A stretch of DNA of 64,000 bases, taken from NCBI GenBank assembly GCA_905215475.1, contig CAJMPW010000001.1, positions 372,001-436,000 of the forward strand. The letters are read 5' to 3'. Position 1 is the stretch's first letter. Every line of letters starts with the position of its first letter. The position numbers and the translations under genes are program-made. The notes beneath the pieces are model-generated. The model was given only the letters and a program-made list of their open reading frames with translations, did not search any database and was not told the DNA's origin. The DNA comes from CAG-103 sp905215475. Lineage in GTDB: Bacteria; Bacillota; Clostridia; Oscillospirales; Oscillospiraceae. Positions 6,561 through 15,945 of the stretch are shown in pieces.

Positions 6561-8546
6561 ATGGCAAAGGCCTCAACGACAACCTATGGCAACGATAGCA
6601 TCTCGATGCTCAAGGGCGCGGAGCGTGTGCGCAAGCGTCCGAGCGTCATCTTCGGCTCTGACGGGCTGGAGGGCTGCGAGCACGCGGTGTTTGAAATTCT
6701 CTCGAACGCGATCGACGAGGCGCGCGAGGGATTCGGCAATATTATAACCGTTACGCGCTACGAAGACAAGTCCATTGAGGTGGAAGATCTCGGGCGCGGC
6801 TGTCCGGTGGACTGGAACGAGAAGGAGCAGCGCTACAACTGGGAGCTGATCTTCTGCGAGATGTACGCCGGCGGCAAGTATAAAAACAACGAGGGCGAGA
6901 ACTATGAGTACTCGCTCGGCCTCAACGGTCTGGGCGCGTGCGCCACGCAGTACGCCGCGGAATACATGGATGTGACCATCTGGCGCGACGGGAAAAAGTA
7001 CAGCCTGCACTTCCGGCAGGGCGAGGTCGTCGGCGGGCTGGAGAGCGCCCCGGCCGACCGCAAAAAGACCGGCACGACCATTCGCTGGCGGCCGGATCTG
7101 GAGGTGTTCACGGACATCGATGTGCCCGAGAGCTATTTCCAGGACGTGCTGCACCGGCAGGCAGTCGTGAACAAGGGCGTGACGTTTCGACTGCGCGTGC
7201 AGCGCGGCAGCACGTTCGAGACGACGGATTACTGCTATGCCGACGGCATTCTCGACTATGTCAAGGAGCTCGCGGGCGAGGACGCGCTGACTGCTCCAGC
7301 CTACATGGAGACCGAGCGCCGCGGACGCGACCGCGCGGACAAGCCCGAATACAAGGTGAAGATCTCGGCGGCGTTTTGCTTTTCCAACCGCGTCAACGAC
7401 ATCGAATACTACCACAACTCGTCCTGGCTGGAGTACGGCGGCGCGCCGGAAAAGGCGGCCAAGAGCGCCTTCACCTCCGCCATCGACGCCTACATCAAGC
7501 AGCAGGGCAAGTATCAGAAGAGCGAGAGCAAGATCAACTTTCAGGATGTGCAGGACTGCCTGATCCTGGTCACGAACTGCTTTTCGACCATCACCTCCTA
7601 CGAGAACCAGACGAAGAAGGCCATTACGAATAAATTTATCCAGGAGGCCATGACGGAGTTTTTCCGCGAGCAGCTGGAGATCTATTTCATCGAGCACAAG
7701 ACCGACGCCGACCGCGTCATGGAGCAGGTGCTCATCAATAAGCGCAGCCGCGAGACGGCGGAAAAAGCGCGCCTGAACATCAAGAAAAAGCTCACCGGCA
7801 ATGTCGACCTCGCCAACCGCGTGCAGAAATTCGTCGACTGCCGCTCGAAGGACGTCTCGCGCCGCGAGATCTACATCGTGGAGGGTGACTCCGCACTCGG
7901 CGCGTGCAAACTCTCGCGTGATGCGGAGTTTCAGGGCATCATGCCCGTGCGCGGCAAGATCCTCAACTGCCTCAAGGCCGATTATGCGCGCATTTTTAAG
8001 AGCGACGTCATCACCGACCTCATGCGCGTGCTCGGCTGCGGCGTGGAGGTGCAGAGCAAGCAGGCCAAGGACCTCTCGGCGTTCAGCCTTGAGAACCTGC
8101 GCTGGAACAAGGTCATCATCTGTACCGATGCCGACGTGGACGGCTTCCAGATCCGCACACTCATCCTCACCATGCTCTACCGCCTCGCGCCGACGCTGAT
8201 CCGCGAGGGCTATGTGTACATCGCCGAGTCGCCCCTGTATGAGATCGTGAGCAAGGGCAAGACCTACTTCGCCTATTCCGACCGCGAGAAGGCGGCCATC
8301 GTCGACGGTCTCGGCGGCGCGAAGGCGGATATCAACCGCTCGAAAGGTCTCGGCGAGAACGATCCCGAGATGATGTGGCTCACGACCATGAACCCCGACA
8401 CGCGCAAGCTCATCCGCGTTATGCCGGAGGATGTCGAGCGCACGGCGCAGATGTTCGACCTGCTGCTCGGCGATAATCTGGCCGGGCGCAAGGCGCACAT
8501 CGCCGAGTGCGGCAGCCAGTTTCTCGATCTGGCCGATATTTCCTGA
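6561..8546 (+). CDS. Type IIA topoisomerase subunit B (GyrB/ParE family, clostridial type)
   Basis: 661 residues. ATPase and strand-passage subunit: GHKL domain with EILSNAIDEA (Asn/Glu metal site) and the SLGLNGLGA lid, transducer domain, then TOPRIM with EGDSALGA near residue 440 and the DADVDG acidic motif near residue 525. It is divergent from canonical GyrB, consistent with the topoisomerase IV-like pair typical of Clostridia. Overlapping roles in decatenation or supercoiling cannot be separated from sequence alone. Subunit A follows 30 bases downstream. Confidence 0.9.
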   Translation: MAKASTTTYGNDSISMLKGAERVRKRPSVIFGSDGLEGCEHAVFEILSNAIDEAREGFGNIITVTRYEDKSIEVEDLGRGCPVDWNEKEQRYNWELIFCEMYAGGKYKNNEGENYEYSLGLNGLGACATQYAAEYMDVTIWRDGKKYSLHFRQGEVVGGLESAPADRKKTGTTIRWRPDLEVFTDIDVPESYFQDVLHRQAVVNKGVTFRLRVQRGSTFETTDYCYADGILDYVKELAGEDALTAPAYMETERRGRDRADKPEYKVKISAAFCFSNRVNDIEYYHNSSWLEYGGAPEKAAKSAFTSAIDAYIKQQGKYQKSESKINFQDVQDCLILVTNCFSTITSYENQTKKAITNKFIQEAMTEFFREQLEIYFIEHKTDADRVMEQVLINKRSRETAEKARLNIKKKLTGNVDLANRVQKFVDCRSKDVSRREIYIVEGDSALGACKLSRDAEFQGIMPVRGKILNCLKADYARIFKSDVITDLMRVLGCGVEVQSKQAKDLSAFSLENLRWNKVIICTDADVDGFQIRTLILTMLYRLAPTLIREGYVYIAESPLYEIVSKGKTYFAYSDREKAAIVDGLGGAKADINRSKGLGENDPEMMWLTTMNPDTRKLIRVMPEDVERTAQMFDLLLGDNLAGRKAHIAECGSQFLDLADIS

Positions 8547-8576
8547 GAAAAACCTGCGTAAAGGAACGGTAACGTT

Positions 8577-10811
8577 ATGCCGAGAAAAAAAGTACCGGAA
8601 ATCAAGAAAACAGTCGATCCCAACGTCGTCGGGCTCAAGGCTGAGGTCATCTCCCAGCCCATCACAGAGACGCTGGAGCAAAACTATATGCCGTATGCGA
8701 TGAGCGTCATCGTCTCGCGCGCGATCCCGGAGATCGACGGCTTCAAACCCAGCCACCGCAAGCTGCTGTACACGATGTACAAGATGAACCTGCTCTCGGG
8801 CGGACGCACGAAGTCGGCCAACATCGTCGGCCAGACCATGCGCCTCAACCCGCACGGCGACGCCGCGATCTATGAGACCATGGTGCGCCTGTCCAAGGGC
8901 TACGGCGCGCTGCTGACGCCGTTTGTGGACTCCAAGGGCAACTTCGGCAAGGTGTTTTCGCGCGATATGTCCTATGCCGCCTCGCGTTACACGGAGGCGA
9001 AGCTCGCGTCCATCTGCGCCGAGCTCTTCGGCGACATCGACAGCGACACCGTCGACTTTGTCGATAACTACGACGGCTCGATGAAAGAGCCGGCGCTGCT
9101 GCCGACGCGCTTCCCGAACGTGCTCGTGTCGGCAAACCTCGGCATCGCCGTCGGTATGGCGAGCCAGATATGCGGCTTCAACCTTGAGGAGGTCTGCCGC
9201 ACGACGATCGCCTATCTCGAGGATCCGAACCACGACCTGCTCTCGACGCTGCCCGCGCCGGATTTTCCGACCGGCGGCGAGATCCTCTACGACCGCAGCG
9301 AGATGGCGCAGATCTACCGCACCGGACGCGGCAGCTTCAAGGTGCGCGCCCGCTGGCGGCACCTGCCGAAGGAGAACATCATCGAGATCTACGAGATCCC
9401 GTATTCCACGACCGTGGAGGCTGTCATCGACAAGGTGGCCGAGCTCGTCAAGGCGGGCAAGCTGCGCGAGGTGGCCGATATGCGCGACGAGACCGACCTC
9501 AGCGGTCTGAAGCTCGCCATCGACCTCAAGCGCGGCGCAGATCCCGAGCAGGTCATGCAAAAGCTCTTCCGGCTCACGCCGCTGTGCGACAGCTTCGCCT
9601 GCAACTTCAACATCCTCATCGCGGGCAATCCGCGCGTGATGGGCGTGGGCGAGATCCTCGACGAGTGGATATCGTGGCGCATGGAGTGCATTCGCCGGCG
9701 CGTGTTCTTCGACCTGCAGAAAAAGCGCGCCAAGCTGCACCTGCTGCAGGGCCTCGGCAAGATCCTGCTCGATATCGACCGCGCCATCGCCATCATCCGC
9801 AGCACCGAGCGGGAGGCCGACGTCGTGCCCAACCTCATGGCGGGCTTCGGTCTCGATGAGGTGCAGGCAAACTTCGTCGCCGAAATCAAGCTGCGCAACA
9901 TCAACCGCGAGTACATCCTCAAGCGCACGGCCGAGACCGATGCGCTGGAAAAAGACATTGCCGACCTTGAGGCGACGCTTGAGAGCAAGCGCCGCATCCG
10001 CAGCATCATCATCCGCGAGCTCAAGGAGATCATCCGCAAGTACCCGTCGCCGCGGCGCACGGGCATCGTCGCGGCGGAGAGCGTCACGATGCTGCCGACG
10101 GAGGACCTCGTGCCGGATTACCCGGTGCAGCTGTTCCTCTCGCGCGAGGGCTACTTCAAGAAGATCACGCCGCAGTCGCTGCGCATGAGCGGCGAGCAGA
10201 AGTATAAGGACGGCGACGAGCTGAGCCAGAGCTTCGGCGCGACGAACCGCGGGGAACTTCTCATCTTCACCGACCGTCAACAGGTATATAAGGCCAAGCT
10301 CTGCGACTTTGCGGACACGAAGGCGTCCGTGCTCGGCGTGTACCTGCCGACGGTGCTGTCCATGGATGCCGAGGAGCACGTCCTGTGCATGGTCGACCCC
10401 GGCGACTACCGCGGCGAGCTGCTGCTCGTGTTTGAAAACGGCAAGGCCGCGCGCATCCCCATGGCGGCCTACGAGACCAAGACGAACCGCCGCCGCCTGA
10501 CCGGCGCGTATTCGGACAAGAGCCCGCTCATCGCCGTGCTGCCGCTCTACGAGGGCAGCGAGGTCGCGGTCTTTGCGTCCGACGGGCGCGCGCTGCTCTT
10601 CCCGCCGGAGGCGATAGCGCTCAAGGCGTCGCGCACGACGCAGGGCGTCGCCGTCATGGCGCTGAAGAAAAAGGCCGTCGTCACGCAGGCACAGTTTGTG
10701 CCCGATACGCTCATCCACAACCACGCGCGCTACCGCGCCAAGAGTCTGCCGGCAGCCGGTGCGCTGCTGCGCGAGGACGACCGCGGCGAGGAGCAAATGA
10801 GCCTGATCTGA
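8577..10811 (+). CDS. Type IIA topoisomerase subunit A (GyrA/ParC family, clostridial type)
   Basis: 744 residues. DNA breakage-reunion subunit: PYAMSVIVSRAIPEIDGFKPSHRK near the start, HPHGD-equivalent NPHGDAAIYE, and catalytic Tyr138 in ASRYTEAKLA. The C-terminal beta-propeller is short compared with GyrA and lacks an obvious GyrA-box, which fits topoisomerase IV. A heptad-like helical segment (about residues 455-490) precedes it. Co-transcribed with subunit B; the YitT gene follows 10 bases later. Confidence 0.9.
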   Translation: MPRKKVPEIKKTVDPNVVGLKAEVISQPITETLEQNYMPYAMSVIVSRAIPEIDGFKPSHRKLLYTMYKMNLLSGGRTKSANIVGQTMRLNPHGDAAIYETMVRLSKGYGALLTPFVDSKGNFGKVFSRDMSYAASRYTEAKLASICAELFGDIDSDTVDFVDNYDGSMKEPALLPTRFPNVLVSANLGIAVGMASQICGFNLEEVCRTTIAYLEDPNHDLLSTLPAPDFPTGGEILYDRSEMAQIYRTGRGSFKVRARWRHLPKENIIEIYEIPYSTTVEAVIDKVAELVKAGKLREVADMRDETDLSGLKLAIDLKRGADPEQVMQKLFRLTPLCDSFACNFNILIAGNPRVMGVGEILDEWISWRMECIRRRVFFDLQKKRAKLHLLQGLGKILLDIDRAIAIIRSTEREADVVPNLMAGFGLDEVQANFVAEIKLRNINREYILKRTAETDALEKDIADLEATLESKRRIRSIIIRELKEIIRKYPSPRRTGIVAAESVTMLPTEDLVPDYPVQLFLSREGYFKKITPQSLRMSGEQKYKDGDELSQSFGATNRGELLIFTDRQQVYKAKLCDFADTKASVLGVYLPTVLSMDAEEHVLCMVDPGDYRGELLLVFENGKAARIPMAAYETKTNRRRLTGAYSDKSPLIAVLPLYEGSEVAVFASDGRALLFPPEAIALKASRTTQGVAVMALKKKAVVTQAQFVPDTLIHNHARYRAKSLPAAGALLREDDRGEEQMSLI

Positions 10812-10821
10812 GGAGAGAACT

Positions 10822-11685
10822 ATGGAACTGCATCGTTTTTCTGCTTTTGACTACATGAAGCTGATCGTCGGTTCGGCGCTCGTGGCCGCGGCGTTTCAGT
10901 TTTTCACCTTCCCGAACAGCATCGTTTCCGGCGGCGTGACCGGCATCGCGCAGATCATCCATCTGCTGACGCGCATCCCGGTCGGCGTGCTGTCGATCCT
11001 CATCAACATCCCGATCTTCTGCCTCGGCTGGCGGCATCGGCTCGGCGCGCGCCGGCTCATTCTGGCGCTGTGCGTCATGGCGATGATCTCCGTGTTCATC
11101 GACCTGCTTGCGATCACCGAGCTCGTTGCGACGGATGATCCGATGCTCGGCGCCGTCTACGGCGGCGTCATCAACGGCGCGGGCTACGGTCTGATCTATA
11201 CCACCGGCACGACCGGCGGCGGCACGGACATTCTGGCCAAGATCCTGCGCCGGCGCTACCCGTACATAAATTTCGGCACACTGCTGTTCGGCATGAACGT
11301 GCTCGTCGTGCTGACGTTCGCGTTCCTGTTCAAGAAATACGACAGCTGTATGTACACCATGATCGAGATGTTCATCAGCTCGAAGGTCGTCAACCTCGTC
11401 CTCTACGGTCCGGGCGTGTCGGAGGTGTGCTACATCATCAGCAGCAACGTCGGCGCGATCAAGAGCGCCATCACCTGCACGATGGGCCGCGGCGTCACGC
11501 TGCTCAACGGCGAGGGCGCGTGGTCGGGCAGGGAGATGCAGGTCATCCTCTGCGTGGTCAAGCGGCCGGAGATCGCGCAGCTGCGCGAGGTCGTGCGCTC
11601 GGTGGACGGAAAGGCATTTGTCATCGTGTCCGAGGCCAAGGACGTCTTTGGCCGCGGCTTTGGAAACATCTACGGCGACGATTGA
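10822..11685 (+). CDS. YitT family membrane protein (DUF161/DUF2179)
   Basis: 287 residues with five or six N-terminal transmembrane helices containing FPNSIVSGGVTGIAQI and TGTTGGGTDILAK, both family hallmarks, and a C-terminal soluble DUF2179 domain (AITCTMGRGVTLLNGEGAWSG; VDGKAFVIVSEAKDVFGRGF in two parts). Function of YitT proteins is not established; a transport role is usually assumed. AGGAGAG RBS. Probably in one transcript with the topoisomerase genes. Confidence 0.9.
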   Translation: MELHRFSAFDYMKLIVGSALVAAAFQFFTFPNSIVSGGVTGIAQIIHLLTRIPVGVLSILINIPIFCLGWRHRLGARRLILALCVMAMISVFIDLLAITELVATDDPMLGAVYGGVINGAGYGLIYTTGTTGGGTDILAKILRRRYPYINFGTLLFGMNVLVVLTFAFLFKKYDSCMYTMIEMFISSKVVNLVLYGPGVSEVCYIISSNVGAIKSAITCTMGRGVTLLNGEGAWSGREMQVILCVVKRPEIAQLREVVRSVDGKAFVIVSEAKDVFGRGFGNIYGDD

Positions 11686-11697
11686 AAGGAGCGGGGT

Positions 11698-12807
11698 ATG
11701 CGCAAACGCTGCATCACCGGCATCCTGCTGGCGGCACTGCTGGTGTCGCTGTGCGGATGCACATCCGTGTTTGACAAGGAATATCTGTTGGTGCGCCCGT
11801 ATGAAGAGCCGTCAAACCTGCTGACGGACGCCGACACCACGCAGATCCGCAACTATGCGGGTCTCATGCGCGCGCTCAATGCAATGGCCGCACAGTACGA
11901 GCGCTCGTTCGTGCTGGCCTTCGGCGACTATGACGGCATCATTGCCGACGATCTGGCCGCCGCCTGCGAGGAGCTGCGCACCGCCACGGCCATCGGCGCG
12001 TACTGCATCGACAGCGTCACCTATGAGACCGAGCAGGTGGTCGCCTACTGTGAGGCGAGCATCACGATCGCCTACAACCGGCCGGAGAGCGAAGTGCGCT
12101 CCATTTACAGCGCCCAGACGCAAAAGAGCATCCTCGACTGCGTGGTCGATGCGCTCGACCGGCAGCGGACGCAGTTTGCCATCCAGATCAGCACCAGCAC
12201 GCTCGAAACGGGCGACGTCGCGGCGCTCGTGCGCTCGGCGTGCCTGAACCAGCCGCAGCTCGTGGTGGATCTCCCGGCCATCGACGTCACGGTCTACAGC
12301 GGCGGCAGCAGCAGCCAGAAGATTTTCGGCGTCACGCTGCGCTACGACATCGGCGCATCCGCGGTCAATGACCGCCGCACGCAGCTTGACGGCCGCGTGC
12401 GCACACTGCTCTCCTCGCTCACGGCGGGGGAGAAGGAGACACCGCTGCAGGCGGCCTTCGTCGTCATGCGCGCCTGTGAGCAGCGCACGACCGCGGTGCG
12501 CACCGCCTATGACGCACTCGTGAGCGGCACGGGCGACAGCTGCGCGCTGGCTATGGCGTATAAGGCGATGTGCGACGCGCTCAACATCCCGTGTCAGGTC
12601 GTGAGCGGCCGCTTCCAGGGCGCCGACCGCTGCTGGAACGTGGTGCGGATCAACGGCGATTACTATCATCTCGACCTGTCCATGCAGTCGGAAACGCTCT
12701 GGCTGCGCAGCGATGAGAGTATGCGCGGCACCTACCAGTGGGCGGCTGACAGCTGCCCGACGTGCGCGGCGCAGTCGTTCATCTGGCGCGAGGGCGAGAA
12801 GCTTTGA
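11698..12807 (+). CDS. Lipoprotein with degenerate transglutaminase-like domain
   Basis: 369 residues. Signal peptide with lipobox (LLVSLCGC, Cys about residue 19-21), so exported and membrane-anchored. The C-terminal ~90 residues look like a transglutaminase fold: GTGDSCALAMAYKAMCDALN holds the Cys helix and WNVVRINGDYYHLDLS the core strands. The usual His before WN is replaced by Arg-Cys (ADRCWNVV), so the classic Cys-His-Asp triad seems incomplete. Spacing of 12 bases from the YitT gene with GAAAGGAG RBS suggests the same transcript. Substrate unknown. Confidence 0.7.
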   Translation: MRKRCITGILLAALLVSLCGCTSVFDKEYLLVRPYEEPSNLLTDADTTQIRNYAGLMRALNAMAAQYERSFVLAFGDYDGIIADDLAAACEELRTATAIGAYCIDSVTYETEQVVAYCEASITIAYNRPESEVRSIYSAQTQKSILDCVVDALDRQRTQFAIQISTSTLETGDVAALVRSACLNQPQLVVDLPAIDVTVYSGGSSSQKIFGVTLRYDIGASAVNDRRTQLDGRVRTLLSSLTAGEKETPLQAAFVVMRACEQRTTAVRTAYDALVSGTGDSCALAMAYKAMCDALNIPCQVVSGRFQGADRCWNVVRINGDYYHLDLSMQSETLWLRSDESMRGTYQWAADSCPTCAAQSFIWREGEKL

Positions 12808-12838
12808 CGCAAGAAAATCAGAAAATAGAGAAAAACGC

Positions 12839-12866
12839 TTGACAAGTCGTCTTTTTGTGGTACAAT
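12839..12866 (+). promoter_or_regulatory. Promoter for tRNA-Gly
   Basis: TTGACA, 16-bp spacer, TACAAT, 20 bp before the tRNA 5' end. Confidence 0.85.
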
Positions 12867-12886
12867 AACGCTTGCATTCACGAAAT

Positions 12887-12962
12887 GCGGGCATAGCTCA
12901 TTTGGCAGAGCGCCACCTTGCCAAGGTGGAGGTAGCGAGTTCGAATCTCGTTGCCCGCTCCA
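12887..12962 (+). tRNA. tRNA-Gly (GCC anticodon)
   Basis: Complete cloverleaf: acceptor GCGGGCA/TGCCCGC, D-arm with GCTCATTTGGCAGAGC, anticodon loop TTGCCAA within stem CACCT/AGGTG, T-arm GTTCGAATC, discriminator T and encoded CCA. Confidence 0.97.
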
Positions 12963-12978
12963 GATTGAGAACCACACA

Positions 12979-13017
12979 CAGCAAAAACACCGCACGAAGT
13001 GCGGTGTTTTTGCTGTG
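12979..13017 (+). terminator. Terminator after tRNA-Gly
   Basis: A 17-bp palindrome (CAGCAAAAACACCGCAC, GAA loop, complement) with T-run within the right arm; symmetric, so it can act in both directions. Confidence 0.9.
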
Positions 13018-13098
13018 CTTTGCTGCGCCTGCGGCGCGTGGATATCAAGGAAAACGGATCACAAACACCGATCGGATTAAATTAAGGAGGAACCCTTC

Positions 13099-14496
13099 AT
13101 GAACGCAGATGTCGTTATCGTCGGCGCCGGCCCTGCCGGTATTTTCACGGCGCTGGAGCTGCTGCGCCGCGGCACTCCGAAAAAGATCGTCATGATCGAG
13201 CAGGGGCAGGCCATTGAAAACCGCCGCTGCCCGAAAGCCAAGACCGGCAAGTGCATGAACTGCAAGCCGTACTGCCACATTACGACCGGGTTCTCCGGCG
13301 CGGGCGCGTTTTCGGACGGAAAGCTCTCACTGTGCAGCGACGTCGGCGGCGACCTGCCCACGCTCGTCGGCGAGCAGAAGGCGCAGGAGCTCATCGACTA
13401 CGCCGACAGCATCTATCTGGAGTTCGGCGCGGACGAGCACGTCGAGGGTCTGGAGAATACGGAGGAGATCAAGCAGATCCGCACGCGCGCCATCCGCGCG
13501 GGCCTGCGTCTGGTCGACTGCCCGATCCGCCACCTCGGCACGGAAAAGGCGCACGAGGTGTACCTCGGCATTGAAAACTACCTGCGCGAGCACGGCGTGG
13601 AGATGCTCTTCGGCTGCACGTGCGAGGATGTCATCGTGCGCGACGGGCGCTGCTGCGGTGTCGTGGCACACGATGCGCATCAGGACTATACCATCGAGGC
13701 CAGGCACACCGTCATCGCCACCGGCCGCCGCGGCGCGGAATGGCTGGAAAAGACCTGCCTTGAGCACGGCGTGGAGCACAAGCCCGGCACGGTCGACATC
13801 GGCGTGCGCGTCGAGGTGCGCAACGAGATCATGGAGTCTGTCAACCGCGTGCTCTATGAGTCGAAGCTCATCGGCTATCCCGCACCGTTTAAGAACAAGG
13901 TGCGCACGTTCTGCCAGAACCCCGGCGGCTTCGTCTCGCAGGAGAACTACGACAACGATCTCGCCGTCGTCAACGGTCATGCGTATAAGGAGCTCAAGTC
14001 GCCCAACACGAATCTGGCCATCCTCTGCTCGCACAATTTCTCCGTGCCGTTCAACCAGCCGATCGCCTATGCACAGAAGGTCGGCGAGCTGACGAATATG
14101 CTCGGCGCGGGGCACATCATGGTGCAGCGCTTCGGCGATATCCTCGACGGCAAGCGCACGTGGCAGAAGGAGCTCGCGCAGTCGAACGTCCGTCCCACGC
14201 TGCCGGACGCCGTCGCGGGCGACATCACGTCCGCCATGCCGTATCGCGCCATGCTCAACATCATCAACTTCATCAAGGCCATGGATGAGGTCGTGCCCGG
14301 CTTCGCCGCCTATGAGACGCTGCTGTATTCCCCGGAGCTGAAGTTTTACAGCAACCGCATCGCCATGGACGACGCGCTCAACACGAACATCCCCGGTCTG
14401 CACTGCCTGGGTGACTCCTCCGGCTGGACGCGCGGCCTGATGATGGCCTCGGCCATGGGCGTGCTCATGGGGCGCAGGCTTGCAGATATGCTCTGA
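13099..14496 (+). CDS. FAD-dependent dehydrogenase, COG2509 family
   Basis: 465 residues. N-terminal Rossmann FAD-binding motif VVIVGAGPAGIFTALEL, then a Cys cluster (CPKAKTGKCMNCKPYC), GFSGAGAFSDGKLSL and the C-terminal FAD contact LHCLGDSSGWTRGLMMASAMG. This matches the COG2509 'uncharacterised FAD-dependent dehydrogenase' group, common in Clostridia. The physiological substrate is not known. Start chosen by the AAGGAGGA RBS ten bases upstream. Monocistronic after the tRNA-Gly terminator. Confidence 0.88.
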   Translation: MNADVVIVGAGPAGIFTALELLRRGTPKKIVMIEQGQAIENRRCPKAKTGKCMNCKPYCHITTGFSGAGAFSDGKLSLCSDVGGDLPTLVGEQKAQELIDYADSIYLEFGADEHVEGLENTEEIKQIRTRAIRAGLRLVDCPIRHLGTEKAHEVYLGIENYLREHGVEMLFGCTCEDVIVRDGRCCGVVAHDAHQDYTIEARHTVIATGRRGAEWLEKTCLEHGVEHKPGTVDIGVRVEVRNEIMESVNRVLYESKLIGYPAPFKNKVRTFCQNPGGFVSQENYDNDLAVVNGHAYKELKSPNTNLAILCSHNFSVPFNQPIAYAQKVGELTNMLGAGHIMVQRFGDILDGKRTWQKELAQSNVRPTLPDAVAGDITSAMPYRAMLNIINFIKAMDEVVPGFAAYETLLYSPELKFYSNRIAMDDALNTNIPGLHCLGDSSGWTRGLMMASAMGVLMGRRLADML

Positions 14497-14539
14497 TATG
14501 CGGGTGAACGGAAGGATTGTCATCTTTTACACAAAACGC

Positions 14540-14567
14540 TTGACAAATTCCTGCAAATCAGTAGTAT
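14540..14567 (+). promoter_or_regulatory. Promoter for the alcohol dehydrogenase gene
   Basis: TTGACA, 16-bp spacer, TAGTAT, followed by a CCGCCG-GTG-CGGCGG hairpin (14592-14607) just before the RBS. Confidence 0.65.
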
Positions 14568-14623
14568 AAGAGAGATGGGAAATTGATAGATCCGCCGGTG
14601 CGGCGGAGGGAAGGAAACACATT

Positions 14624-15868
14624 ATGGATGGATTGAAAAAAGCTTATTACCGCACCTATCAGCAGGTGTTTGACATCGGGATGCGCTGCCTGCATTGGCG
14701 CAAGCCGATCGTGCTCTCCGGTGCCGGCTGCCTTAAACAGGTACCGGACGTGCTCGGCAAGTGCGGTGTGGAAAAGGTCATGGTCGTCACCGGTTCGCAC
14801 GTGGTCAAGTCGCTCGGACCGAAGCTCTTCGCGGCGCTCGAGGAGGCCGGTATGCCCTACGAGGTGTTCAGCGAGGTCGAGGCCAACCCCTCCGTGACCA
14901 CGGTCGAAAAGATCCGTGCGCAGTACGTGGAGACCGGCTGCAGCGGCTTTGTCGCCCTCGGCGGCGGCAGCCCGATGGACGCGACCAAGGGCGCGGCTGC
15001 GCGCGTTGCCTGCCCGAAAAAGAGCTGCAACGACATGGCCGGCGTCATGCGTGTCGGCAAGACCGTGCCGCCGATCGTCGCCATCCCGACGACGTCCGGC
15101 ACCGGCAGTGAGACGACGATCGCCGCCGTCATCACCGACAGCGAGACGCACCACAAGTACGCGCTCATGGATCTCAAGCTCATGCCGCTGTATGCCATTC
15201 TCGATCCGGAGCTGACCGTCGGCCTGCCGCCGCGCACGACCGCGACCACCGGCATGGATGCGCTCACCCACGCGGTCGAGGCGTACATCAGCTGGACGTA
15301 CAACACCAAGGAGAGCCTGCGCCTCGCCGAAGAGGCCGTCAAGCTCATCTTCGATAACCTCGAGGTCGCTTACGCGCACGGCGATGATCTCAAGGCCCGC
15401 GAGAACATGATGATCGCCGCCTTCAAGGCAGGCTTCGCGTTCTCCCGCGCCGGTGTCGGCAATGTGCACGCCATCGCGCATACGCTCGGCGGTCTGTATA
15501 ACACCCCGCACGGTCTTGCCAACGCGGTCATCCTGCCGATCGTTCTGGAGGACTACGGCGCGGTCGTGTATCCGAGACTTGCGCGCCTGAGCGAGATCGC
15601 CGGCGTCAAGACCGAGGGCACGGACGCGGAGAAGGCGCAGGCCTTCATCGCGGAGATCTATGCCATGAACGAGCGCATGGGCATCCCGAAGGGCTTCGAC
15701 TTCATTCAGGAGGAAGATATCCCGCAGATCATCGAGTGGGCGCTGGCCGAGGCCAACCCCAACTATCCCGTGCCGGTCGTGTACAACACCGCGCGCTGCC
15801 GCAAGGTCATCGAGGACATACGCGCCATGGCTGCGGAAAACCCGGCTCCCGAGGCGCCGAAGGCGTAA
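14624..15868 (+). CDS. Iron-containing alcohol dehydrogenase
   Basis: 414 residues. Family III metal-dependent dehydrogenase acting on an alcohol/aldehyde pair with NAD(P)H. The nucleotide-binding GGGSPMDATKG, IPTTSGTGSETT, the metal site GMDALTHAVEAYIS and the later HAIAHTLGGLYNTPHGLANA (His ligands) are all present. Start ATG after AAGGAAAC. Own promoter and strong terminator, so it is a single-gene transcript. Substrate not predictable. Confidence 0.93.
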   Translation: MDGLKKAYYRTYQQVFDIGMRCLHWRKPIVLSGAGCLKQVPDVLGKCGVEKVMVVTGSHVVKSLGPKLFAALEEAGMPYEVFSEVEANPSVTTVEKIRAQYVETGCSGFVALGGGSPMDATKGAAARVACPKKSCNDMAGVMRVGKTVPPIVAIPTTSGTGSETTIAAVITDSETHHKYALMDLKLMPLYAILDPELTVGLPPRTTATTGMDALTHAVEAYISWTYNTKESLRLAEEAVKLIFDNLEVAYAHGDDLKARENMMIAAFKAGFAFSRAGVGNVHAIAHTLGGLYNTPHGLANAVILPIVLEDYGAVVYPRLARLSEIAGVKTEGTDAEKAQAFIAEIYAMNERMGIPKGFDFIQEEDIPQIIEWALAEANPNYPVPVVYNTARCRKVIEDIRAMAAENPAPEAPKA

Positions 15869-15900
15869 GGCTGCCGCTTTCACAGAGCATAGGAAACAGA

Positions 15901-15937
15901 AAAACTCCGTACGGGCAAACCGTACGGAGTTTTTTTG
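15901..15937 (+). terminator. Bidirectional terminator between ADH and PAP2 genes
   Basis: AAAACTCCGTACGG, five-base loop, CCGTACGGAGTTTTTTT: perfect stem with A-run left and T-run right, serving both convergent genes. Confidence 0.92.
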
Positions 15938-15945
15938 CGGCAGGC

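Noticed and set aside
6573..10796. 1407-codon open frame on the minus strand across the topoisomerase genes
   Set aside because: Mirror frame of two well-supported plus-strand genes in GC-rich DNA; no RBS, low-complexity Arg/Ala/Leu/Val composition, no domain.
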